Part shown: piece after piece, positions 45,706-54,860 of the stretch
Layout of the letters: every line of letters starts with the position of its first letter
How positions within the stretch are numbered: the stretch's first letter is position 1
DNA from: Hypericum androsaemum
Lineage: Eukaryota; Streptophyta; Magnoliopsida; Malpighiales; Hypericaceae
DNA length: 64,000 bases
Reading direction: 5' to 3'
Assembly: GCA_963995505.1 (NCBI GenBank)
Contig: OZ023180.1
Coordinates: 18,800,689-18,864,688, forward strand
Notes under the pieces: model-generated
The model's database searches: none
What the model was told of the DNA's origin: nothing
Seen by the model: the letters and a program-made list of their open reading frames with translations, nothing else
Position numbers and translations under genes: made by a program

Positions 45706-46844
45706 AAGATTGTTGGAGCACAAAAATTATATGCCGGGTTTTGGACGGAGATGGTTGTTTCCGGGTTTGCGTGGAAAGGTCCGGACTCGTCGTTGTCTTT
45801 GGACGGCCCATTGGATCACTCAGTTCACTCTAAGGCGGACGGTAGTATACCGCCCTTCAAGGCGGGCGGTGGCATACCGCCCTTCATGTGCAAGCATGGG
45901 CGGTAGCATACCACCCTTCAAGGCGGGCGGTAGCATACCGCCCTTCATGTACAAGCATGGGCGTTATGATTAAGGGGGGCGGTAGTATACCGCCCTTCAT
46001 GTGCAAGCATGGGCGGTAGGATCCGCTTTGGAATATGAGCGGTAGGTCCGATTCCGCTTAGGGGCCCGGATGGATTCGACGATCCCGCCTTGGGGGCCCG
46101 GGTAGAAAGCTCATATTGGTCCATGTAGGCAGAAGGCTTGGGCCCATTGTAGGTTTAAAGACGGTAAGCTGTTTAGGCGATGACAAGCTTAAAATGAGCT
46201 TTTGTGTAGAAGGTTCGAGAGGATCGGGAAGGCTCGGCTTATATTTTCCTAAGTAGAGCCGGGATTTCTGAGATTCCAATAAGACTTTGGGGCACAGTTG
46301 CTTGGGCGACATGACCGGCATATTCCTAATCGAAGACGAGATCTGTTCATATGAGGAAGACGGCTTATATTTTCCTATTTTAAGCCGGGTTAATTTGGAA
46401 ACAAAATATTCACTAGGGACGGCGTTTCTTGCACGGGAAGGATGGAGCTAGGTCAAGACGTGCTATATAAAGGGAGCTCGGGCGAGAGAACGGACATCAA
46501 CCAACAACACAACAATTATTTTACTTTCTTTATCATTTTTCTTAATACGTAGCCTAGCATAGCCAGTAGCCTAGCATAGCTTTAGATCGACATTGGGACG
46601 ACCACTCCGGATCCGTCTCGGGTTATTTGTTCCCTTTTCCCCGCAACATATTTTTGGCACGCTCGGTGGGACTAAGGAGGGCGTCTGAGAAGGCGGTCTT
46701 ACTTCGCTCAACCAAGACAACCGATAACTTTGTTGCACCGGTTCCCTCTAAGGAGCCAACACCTTTTGCATCTCACTTGACACTAGGAGGAACTCATCTA
46801 CTTCGGCTTCTTCCAAAGAGCCGGCTAAGATAAGCATCGTCTCG

Positions 46845-47978
46845 ATGGAATCCTATGCCTCATATGTTGCTCGCAGGAGCTACGAAGAGTTCTATAGACC
46901 CATCGTTCTGATGGAGACATATGCCGCCTTCATCCCTCAGAAGTACTATAAGGAGTCCGTTGTTGGGCATGCGGAAGAAGAGCTACTCATCCAACCATCC
47001 TTCGTCCAACCATGGACCAGTCACATGCCTTTCGCCACGGCTCCACCATCATCGGGTGTGTTCCGTTATGATCAATTACCAGAAACTCATATGTATCCCT
47101 CGTTCCAAATAACTCCTTATATGGGGATGGGTACACGAGGAGTGAACTACTCGGGACAGTACGAGACCGCAAGGGCGGGGGCTAAAAATGACCAAGCGGG
47201 ATCGAGCTGGTACGAACCGGCCCTGACCCAAGATTGGTCATACCCATCTAGGGTCTCGGCCGACCAAAGCTCTTTCAAAAGGGGGGATGTCTGCACGAAT
47301 CCTTTGTTCGACTCAAAGATTTCTAATCCTATCCCGACCCTCCAAGTCTTGCATCAAGCGCGGATGGACCTAGACGAGGAGAACAACCACCATCCCATCA
47401 ATCGACAAGAAGAGCTTGATGAGGATGACGAGCTCGATGACGACGACGTCAACCAACAAGAAGAGTTCGATGATGACGACGTTCACCAACAAGAAGAGCT
47501 CGATGAGGACGACGTCAATCGACAAAAAAAGCTCGATGAGGATGATGAGCTCGATGAGGACGACGTCAATCAACAAGGAGAGCTCGATGAGGATGACATC
47601 AACCGTCAACTGGTGTTCAAATCTACCCAACAACAAGGGATGGAACGACAACCTCAACTCTCTCAATTTGAAGGCTTGGCTTCACATCAATGTCACGGGG
47701 GGACACTGATAATCGACCCCAAAGTAAGTACTTTTGTTGCTATGGTTGGCATCCAACGAAGCCAAAAAGGAGAGAGGCCAAAGCCGACAAAGGCCAACCC
47801 TAAGACTCGGCGGGCAAGACTCGGGGGGCAAGGACGACTGCCCGATAATAGTTTCCCAAAAGCTCGAAAGTCCTTTCGTTCGAGGAGAGCTGATGACCCA
47901 AAAAAAATAAAGATCGACCCCAAGACTCGGTGGACAAGACTCGGGGGCACGGAAGGCCGTCCGATAACAGCATTCTAA
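46845..47978 (+). CDS. Gag-like ORF 1 of the non-autonomous gypsy element (377 aa)
   Basis: Starts MESYASYVARRSYEEFYRP. Residues about 180-270 form a highly acidic tandem repeat of roughly 12-15-residue units (NQQEELDEDDV variants). It ends in a basic repeat (DPKTRRARLGGQGRLPDNSF, then SFRSRRADD). No zinc knuckle is visible. The frame stops at 47976-47978 inside the second of three DNA tandem repeats. Its coding continuation is in ORF 2, so it is probably the N-terminal half of one original protein. A gag-type role in particle assembly is inferred from position only. Confidence 0.65.
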   Translation: MESYASYVARRSYEEFYRPIVLMETYAAFIPQKYYKESVVGHAEEELLIQPSFVQPWTSHMPFATAPPSSGVFRYDQLPETHMYPSFQITPYMGMGTRGVNYSGQYETARAGAKNDQAGSSWYEPALTQDWSYPSRVSADQSSFKRGDVCTNPLFDSKISNPIPTLQVLHQARMDLDEENNHHPINRQEELDEDDELDDDDVNQQEEFDDDDVHQQEELDEDDVNRQKKLDEDDELDEDDVNQQGELDEDDINRQLVFKSTQQQGMERQPQLSQFEGLASHQCHGGTLIIDPKVSTFVAMVGIQRSQKGERPKPTKANPKTRRARLGGQGRLPDNSFPKARKSFRSRRADDPKKIKIDPKTRWTRLGGTEGRPITAF

Positions 47979-48135
47979 AGGCCCGGAACTCTCGTCATAT
48001 GAGGGGAGCCTATTATTCCGAGCGAGGGAAGGTTGACCTTAAAATCCAAAGAGCAAGACTCTTGGGGCAAGGACGACCTCCCGATAACGGCATTCCAAGG
48101 ACTCAAAATTTTCATCCAAGGAGAGCCGATGAGAC
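47800..48135 (+). repeat. Three tandem repeats of about 120 bp spanning the ORF1/ORF2 junction
   Basis: Units start near 47805, 47922 and 48042, each with CAAGACTCGGGGG(G)CA, a GGACGACCTCCCGATAACG-like block, CAAAAGC.CGAAA and GGAGAGCCGATGA. The G-run after GACTC is six in unit 1 and five in unit 2. Confidence 0.8.
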
Positions 48136-49255
48136 GTGGAGGCTCCATCACCCTCGTATCAAGGTGGACCTTCAAGACGGGTCTAACCCACACCGGTATG
48201 CCTTCGATCGACTTGGAGACAAAAAGGTCACCACTAAGCCGCCAACGCAAGATGTCCTCACCAAGACCCAGAGGCGTCGCCTTAAGAGAAAGGTCCAGAG
48301 ACAGAAGCAAGTCATCGAGTTTCTCGAAGGGCAATTGGTGGAACAAAAGGCCAAACTGGAGGAACGAAAGGCACTCCTAGCTCGCCCATGGGTGAAATAT
48401 TATTTAGCCTCGACTCGAGGCCAAGCCAAGGAGGTCGAAGCTAATAAGGAAAAGAAAGAAAACGACCTCAAGCGTATTAGGGAGGTCAGACCCAAGGCAC
48501 CCACTGACCTACATGGGAAGTTGATCCGTAAATGGGTACCTAAAATGAGAAGCAGGATCTGCCCAAAGAAGGATTACCCTCAGCAAGGCGGGATCGACCG
48601 TAAGAGAAAAGAGGTCTCGGTTGAAATTGAGATGAGGTACATCAAGTTTAGGGACTTCTTAAGCAAGATGAAAATTAATATGACGCCGACTATCTTTGAA
48701 CCAGAACCTGGCCAACCAAGCCACTTCAAGGTTGACGTGATCGAAGGAGACCTTAATGACCCGCGAGTAGGAGAGGCGTGCTCAACCATACTTACGGTGG
48801 GGGACTTTGGTGGCACCGTCATGATTGCAAAGGCCGTCCGAGGGGGATGCGAGCGTTTAAAGCTCATTTACGTCATGGCTCATATCAGCAGGGAGCCGGT
48901 CAAGAGAGTCTTCGTGGACGACGGGGTGGTGAACGTCCCTCCTCACTCACTTTCCAAAAATTCAAGCGAGGAGAAGGAGATACTAACCTCGATCAGCACA
49001 TCCATGGTCAACTTTATCGAGAAGGGGCAAAACTCGATCTGCCCTAGTCAGGTAGTCCCATCTTCCAACCGCCAATGTCTAATTCAATGGAAATTAGATG
49101 GAAAGGTGGAGATCATGTTGGTCGATGTCCATCCATTCATGTCGGCCGCATGCTACATTGAAGTGGTCTTCTACGATGGGTCCATAGTGTCAACAAGGGT
49201 GGTCTGGAGTAGCATGGACGATCATTTTTCCCGGTATGTTACCTCGGCCAAATGA
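47930..49255 (+). CDS. ORF 2 with coiled coil and retropepsin-like region (about 440 aa)
   Basis: Opens inside the basic tandem repeat (GHGRPSDNSILKARN, GQGRPPDNGIPRTQNF). It then has a strongly charged coiled-coil-like stretch (KTQRRRLKRKVQRQKQVIEF, LEGQLVEQKAKLEERKALLA) and a protease-like module: FKVDVIEGDLND..CSTILTVGDFGGTVMI, then VKRVFVDDGVVNVPP. VDDG sits where D-S/T-G is expected, a variant seen in Tat-lineage gypsy proteases. No RT follows. The ATG/ORF start is probably artificial, since the frame is a continuation of ORF 1 after a one-base loss in a G-run. Confidence 0.65.
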   Translation: MDKTRGHGRPSDNSILKARNSRHMRGAYYSERGKVDLKIQRARLLGQGRPPDNGIPRTQNFHPRRADETWRLHHPRIKVDLQDGSNPHRYAFDRLGDKKVTTKPPTQDVLTKTQRRRLKRKVQRQKQVIEFLEGQLVEQKAKLEERKALLARPWVKYYLASTRGQAKEVEANKEKKENDLKRIREVRPKAPTDLHGKLIRKWVPKMRSRICPKKDYPQQGGIDRKRKEVSVEIEMRYIKFRDFLSKMKINMTPTIFEPEPGQPSHFKVDVIEGDLNDPRVGEACSTILTVGDFGGTVMIAKAVRGGCERLKLIYVMAHISREPVKRVFVDDGVVNVPPHSLSKNSSEEKEILTSISTSMVNFIEKGQNSICPSQVVPSSNRQCLIQWKLDGKVEIMLVDVHPFMSAACYIEVVFYDGSIVSTRVVWSSMDDHFSRYVTSAK

Positions 49256-50535
49256 GAGGTCCTTACAGCCCGATGGCTGGTCAGTGCCATACCTGAGAGG
49301 CAAGCCCTCCGTCTTACTTGCAAGGAGTAAGGCGATACGAAAGGTGACAAGGTAATTAGAGGTCTACGCTTTGTCACATATGAGTCGACCGGGTATGTCT
49401 TTGAGGACAACGGCCTAGACCTTCTGGGGGTGCATAAGAGAAAGTGACCATCACCGTACCCCAAGCAACTTCCTACCGCCAAGGCTGAGGTGAAGGATCC
49501 TATGACGCAACAAGTTTATCAAGATAAGAGGATTTTTAAGGACCACGTCAACGCTTCTTGCCTGGTCGTACCGAAGCGTTAACGTGCAGGGGGCATTGTT
49601 GGAGCACAAAAATTATATGCCAGGTTTTGGACGGAGATGGTTGTTTCCGGGTTTGCGTGGAAAGGTCCGGACTCGTCGTTGTCTTTGGACGGCCCATTGG
49701 ATCACTCAGTTCACTCTAAGGGGGACGGTAGTATACCGCCCTTCAAGGCGGGCGGTGGCATACCGCCCTTCAAGTGCAAGCATGGGCGGTAGCATACCAC
49801 CCTTCAAGGCGGGCGGTAGCATACCGCCCTTCATGTACAAGCATGGGCGTTATGATTAAGGGGGGCGGTAGTATACCGCCCTTCATGTGCAAGCATGGGC
49901 GGTAGGATCCGCTTTGGAATATGAGCGGTAGGTCCGATTCCGCTTAGGGGCCCAGATGGATTCGACGATCCCGCCTTGGGGGCCCGGGTAGAAAGCTCAT
50001 ATTGGTCCATGTAGGCGGAAGGCTTGGTCCCATTGTGGGTTTAAAGACGGTAAGCTGTTTAGGCGATGACAAGCTTAAAATGAGCTTTTGTGTAGAAGGT
50101 TCGAGAGGATAGGGAAGGCTCGGCTTATATTTTCCTAAGTAGAGCCGGGATTTCTGAGATTCCAATAAGACTTTGGGGCACAGTTGCTTGGGCGACATGA
50201 CCGGCATATTCCTAATCGAAGACGAGATCTGTTCATATGAGGAAGACGGCTTATATTTTCCTATTTTAAGCCGGGTTAATTTGGAAACAAAATATTCACT
50301 AGGGACGGCGTTTCTTGCACGGGAAGGATGGAGCTAAGTCAAGACGTGCTATATAAAGGGAGCTCGGGCGAGAGAACGGACATCAACCAACAATACAACA
50401 ATTATTTTACTTTCTTTATCATTTTTCTTAGTACGTAGCCTAGCATAGCCAGTAGCCTAGCATAGCTTTAGATCGACATTGGGACGACCACTCCGGATCC
50501 GTCTCGGGTTATTTGTTCCCTTTTCCCCGCAACAA

Positions 50536-50539
<4 letters not shown>

Positions 50540-50620
<81 letters not shown>

Positions 50621-50622
50621 TA
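50540..50622. repeat. (TA)n microsatellite at the insertion site
   Basis: About 40 TA units directly after the AAGAT duplication; the retrotransposon inserted at the edge of this tract. Confidence 0.95.
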
Positions 50623-51426
50623 TATGGGTTTCGGAGCGGGGGAGGATTTGGGGGACAAGGATAGTCCCCAAATTTGGATACTAAAGAAGATGGGGTGGTA
50701 GGCTAGATATTAATAAGCTTTTTAAGGGTAATTTTGAAAAATTACTCTTCACCTAAAATTGAGGAAATAAAAAAATGGAAATTAAAAAAAGCAAAAATAA
50801 CCACCGCTAAACGTGGAAGACTTTTCAACTTCCTTTAAGGGAGAACTCTTTACCAATATCAAAAACCCTAGCAGATACTTTTTCTCTCACCCTACCAGCC
50901 ACTTTATCAGTAAACTAAATTCCCTAAAACAAATAATCTTTTGGAGCTCTTTGAAGGTTACGAAAAAAAAAAGGTTGGCATATTATTTTAGTATTTTTGG
51001 CATTCTATGTAAACTCAACTACACATACTTCTCCTCTGTTGAAGGTACGTATTTTTTTTCCTTTAAAACCAAACCTTCTTCGTCTTTGAAGGTACTGAAG
51101 GTACGTGTATATTTGGTTTTGACGTCTGAGTAATTTTAGATTTTCATATACATGATTGATATTCTTTTGGGTGAAAAATCATAGTGATGAGGAGGTCCCA
51201 GAAATTGGGTAGAGGATGGAATTAATTAATGAGTGACAACATTCTCACGTCTATGTCCTATGGATCTTTGGTGTTCTTGTCTAGAATTAATTAATTAATT
51301 AATTTGGTATTCTTGGTTGAGGTTGTTGTTAGGAGACTTGAAGGAGAGGCCAAGATGTGGGTGACGATGGTTCATGGGTTACAGTTGGCTTTATTGTTAT
51401 TGGTTTTCACTTATACTGCTATTGAT
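50623..51426. other. Leader-like sequence before the 22-bp array
   Basis: No protein motif. A short ORF at 50813-51133 (106 codons, Phe/Ser-rich) is unsupported. Contains an ATTAATTAATTAATTAATT tract near 51284 and several TTGAAGGTACG phrases (51040-51105). Confidence 0.4.
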
Positions 51427-52490
51427 TTTCAGATTTATTGATACTGGTTTTGGACAGTAGTGCTATTGGTTTTGAGATATATTGATATTGTTAATTTAGT
51501 GATATTGGTTTGTACCTTCAGTGATATTGGTTTCAGATTTTTTATTATCATGTAGGTTTGACTGTGTATCGATATTGGTTTGCGTCTGTGATGATGTTGG
51601 TTTGCGTATGTGTTTATATTGGTTTGACGCTGTGTACATATTGGTTTCAGTCTGTTATCATGTAGGTTTGCGTATGTGTTTATATTGGTTTGACTATTTG
51701 TAAATATTGGTTTTATCCTGTGCTGTTGTTGGTTTGCATATGTGTTGATATTGGTTTTTAGTCTGTGATGATGTTGGTTTGCGTATGTGTTTATATTGGT
51801 TTGACGCTGTGTACATATTGGTTTCAATCTGTCACCATGTAGGTTTACGTATGTATCGATATTGGTTTTTAGTATGTGATGATGTTGGTTTGCGTATGTG
51901 TTTATATTGGTTTGACTATTTGTCGATATTGGTTTAATCCTGTGCTATTGTTGGTTTGCGTATGTGATCACATTGGTTTACGCTGTGTAGATATTGGTTT
52001 CAGTCTGTTATCATGTAGGTTTGCGTATGTGTTTATATTGGTTTGACTATTTGTAAATATTGGTTTTATCATGTGTTGTTGTTGGTTTGCATATGTGTTG
52101 ATATTGGTTTGACGCTGTGTACATATTGGTTTCAGTCTGTTATCATGTAGGTTTGCGTATGTATCGATATTGGTTTTTAGTCTGGGATGATGTTGGTTTG
52201 CGTATGTGTTTATATTGGTTTGACGCTGTGTACATATTGGTTTAAGTCTGTTATCATGTAGGTTTGCGTATGTATCGATATTGGTTTTTAGTCTGAGATG
52301 ATGTTGGTTTGCGTATGTGTTTATATTGGTTTGACGCTGTGTACATATTGGTTTTAGTCTGTTATCATGTAGGTTTGCGTATGTATCGATATTAGTTTTT
52401 AGTCTGTGATGATGTTGGTTTGCGTATATGTTTATATTGGTTTGACTATTTGTCGATATTAGTTTTATCCTGTGCTGTTGTTGGTTTGCG
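51427..52490 (+). repeat. 22-bp-period minisatellite, TATTGGTTT orientation
   Basis: About 48 units, each a variable 13-mer plus (A/T)TATTGGTTT or ATGTAGGTTT. Units recur in a fixed order (GCGTATGTGTTTATATTGGTTT, GACGCTGTGTACATATTGGT, CAGTCTGTTATCATGTAGGT, GCGTATGTATCGATATTGGT, AGTCTGTGATGATGTTGGTT), forming a higher-order repeat of about 110 bp, clearest at 51545-52470. The last unit runs directly into the FAR1-like exon. Confidence 0.9.
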
Positions 52491-53060
52491 TATGTGTTGA
52501 AGCGGTGGACAATAAAGGCAAAAGAAGGAATAGAGATAACTATGGATGAGCCTAAGCCAGAAAATATCTTTTCTCAAAACTACCAGTATTTAACAAGGAA
52601 GATGAATCATTTGGCAGCTCTCGTTTCTATGGAACCAGAAGTTGTAAAAAATGTTGACAATAATGGTAACATTATGAATAATCAATTCTCACACTGTCCC
52701 GTACGAGGTAAACATCGCTAACTTGAATTTGTTAATCATAACTTTATTTTTGTCCTATTTTTAATAAACATTATAACATTTCCATTACAAGGTACAAAAA
52801 TGCGTCAAGCACAACAAGCTGATGATGTCCAAACAGCATCCAAAGCATGAGATAAATGTATAAAGAAACTCCCAAATCCGAACAAGTTAAGAAAGAGATT
52901 GAAAAGTAGTAATGAGGTCGGTCGGTAAAAAACAATGGCAAAGCATTTGAAGACAAAACAGAAGCAACAAAACAGTCATACTGATGTCTCGAACCATCAG
53001 ACAACACAAGATAAAAATGGCATGGACATAGATTTTAATCAACCACTAATCTATTTTTAA
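52488..53060 (+). pseudogene. FAR1/FRS-like C-terminal exons
   Basis: Exon 1 (about 52488-52710) reads YVLKRWTIKAKEGIEI, then MNHLAALVSMEPEVVKNV. YxLKRWT followed by a K-rich linker is the segment after the SWIM zinc finger in FAR1-related proteins, derived from Mutator-type transposases. A donor (CGAG|GTAAAC at about 52708) and an acceptor (ATTACAAG|GTACAA at about 52792) join it to exon 2 (TKMRQAQQADDVQTASKA, a KKLPNPNKLRKRLKSS basic tail, QPLIYF stop near 53060). Exon 2 has stops after SKA and VGR. The FAR1 DNA-binding and transposase domains are absent upstream, where the minisatellite stands. Confidence 0.7.
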
Positions 53061-53189
53061 ACTTGAAATATTGTAAAGATCAAAAGGTTGTTTAGAAGTT
53101 AACATCATATTTTTTATTAACATTTGGGATTTCTTTTAGCGTATCTTACATATGAACTTATCTTAAATTTGAAAACTAATAGAAGAAAA

Positions 53190-53790
53190 GCTGAAAACAA
53201 ATATCAATACCCTTGAAAACTAATATCAATTCAGTTCTAAATCAATAGGAAGACAAGAAAAAACTAATATCGTTCTGGACCAAAACTAATATCAATTCAA
53301 TTCAAAACCATTATCGTAACCGCTATTTGGTATTGGTTTGTACCCAATATCGCTAAAGCTCAAAACTAATATCAGTGCATACTTAAAAACTATATCAATT
53401 CAGGTGTAAAACAATGACACTACAGCGAAAAAATATTATCTTTACAGTTAAAAACCAATAACTCTAAAGGTAAAAACTAATAGTATAGCTGAAAACCAAT
53501 ATCAACACACTTGAAAACCAATATCGACACACTTGAAAACCAATAGTAACACACATAAAACCAATATCGTTATGGACCAAAACCAATATCAATTAAACTC
53601 AAAACCAATGTCTCTACAGCTAATTGATATTGGTTTGTACCTAATATTGCTGAAGATCAAAACCAAAATCAGTGCACTCTGAAAACAATATCAATTTACA
53701 ATTAAAAACCAATAACTCTAAAGCTGAAAACCAATAGAAGTAAAGCTAAAAACTAATATCAATGCACTTGAAAACCAATTTAGTAGCTTC
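53190..53790 (-). repeat. Minisatellite, inverted orientation (AAACCAATATC), block 1
   Basis: AAAACCAATATCAA units with spacing near 22 bases, more diverged than the left array. Two short stretches in the opposite sense (GATATTGGTTTGTACC near 53330 and 53625) occur inside it. Confidence 0.85.
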
Positions 53791-53823
53791 TGTCTTCAAT
53801 TTTTCCCTTTTTGCTGGAGACAA

Positions 53824-54110
53824 TTATTTTTCAAAAATGACATCCTCATTTCCAAAATTCAGATCGTACATTCTTCTGACATGCTCATCAGATAAGACAA
53901 ACTTCTGCTTGAATTTACAGACTTTGACAACTTCCATCAACTCACTCGGATCAGGATCCAGGCCAGTTAACTCCAATAGAAACCCAAATCCAGCCATTCG
54001 TATGTACCTACTTCGTTCTTCCTTTGAAGCGCGAGAGGTCTGCTCATGCAGAAACTTGTTCATATTTATTATCTTGGTCAGCTTGCAAAATAGCACAAGA
54101 CTCTACAACA
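53824..54110 (-). other. Possible exon of unknown gene between arrays
   Basis: The minus-strand frame after a good acceptor (TTTTTGTTGTAG at about 54100) reads EERSRYIRMAGFGFLLELTG, then FKQKFVLSDEHVRRMYDLNF. The GFG-LL..F-L..EHV-R-Y-L spacing recalls the N-terminal part of plant transposon-linked proteins with DUF1985/aminotransferase-like domains, but the match is too weak to name. Confidence 0.35.
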
Positions 54111-54129
54111 AAAACCAAAAAAAAAATCA

Positions 54130-54860
54130 AACAAACATCAATAAATCTTAACACCAATATCGATATAGCCTATGACTAATATCAACTCATCGTCAAACCA
54201 ATATCAATACAACACAAAACCAATATCATTACATCTACAAACCAATATCAATACAGCCTATAACCAATTGCACCACATCATCAGACCAATATCAATACAA
54301 CAAAAAAACAATTTCAATACAGTCTATAACCAATATCAATACATACGCAAACTAATATCAATACATACGCGAACCAATATCAAAACGTACTCAAACCAAT
54401 ATCAATACAGACACAAACTAATATCAATACAGCCTATAACCAATTGCACCACATCATCAGACCAATATCAATACAACAGAAAAACAATTTCAATACAGCA
54501 TATAACCAATATCAATACATCGTCAAACCAAAATCAACACATCATCAAGCCAATATCAGTACAATTGAAAACCAATATCAGTACAGCGTCAAACCAATAT
54601 CAATACAGACATAAACTAATATCAATACAAGTTCAAACCAATATCAATACATACACAAACCAATATCAAAACGTACTCAGACCAATATCAATACAGACAC
54701 AAACCAATATCAATACAGGTTCAAACTAATATCAATAGAGACGATAACCAATATCAATGCAGACTCAAACAAATCTGAAACAAAAGTGAACCAACATGAA
54801 CATGATATCAATAAAAATAAAAACCACTGCAAAATCATCTTACTACCAATATCAATCCAA
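54130..54860 (-). repeat. Minisatellite, inverted orientation, block 2
   Basis: About 30 units of AAACCAATATCAATACAGAC type with 22-base period. A 185-codon plus-strand ORF (54172-54729, NQYQY..ISIQ..TNINT) is a by-product: 22 is not a multiple of three and no unit contains a stop, so each frame cycles through a 22-residue repeat. Confidence 0.9.

Larger units (their letters stand above)
45711..50534 (+). mobile_element. Young non-autonomous Ty3/gypsy retrotransposon (4.8 kb)
   Basis: LTRs 45711-46648 and 49597-50534 are both 938 bases, start TGTTGGAGCACAAAA and end CCCCGCAACA, and differ by about a dozen substitutions by eye. The 5-base duplication AAGAT (45706-45710 and 50535-50539) is exact. 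A primer-site-like TTTGGCACGCTCGGTGGGAC follows the left LTR (tRNA not assigned), and the polypurine tract CAGGGGGCAT precedes the right LTR. The interior (2.95 kb) encodes gag-like and protease-like protein but no RT, RNase H or integrase, so it depends on another element. Each LTR has a TATATAAAGGGAGCTCG promoter region (near 46462 and 50350) and five GGCGGTA..TACCGCC palindromes. Confidence 0.92.

Noticed and set aside
46058..46321. 87-codon minus ORFs present in both copies (46058-46321 and 49944-50207)
   Set aside because: They are in the LTRs, conserved only because the two LTRs are near-identical.
50468..50701. Tyr-Ile repeat ORFs on both strands
   Set aside because: Translation of the TA tract at the retrotransposon insertion site.
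51427..52490. CRISPR-like array (regular about 22-bp period)
   Set aside because: Units are contiguous with no separate repeat and spacer classes, in a plant nuclear context; it is a minisatellite.
54172..54729. 185-codon ORF with NQYQY and TNINT repeats
   Set aside because: By-product of a 22-bp stop-free satellite; no start context or domain, and the same satellite opens frames in block 1 and on the left array.
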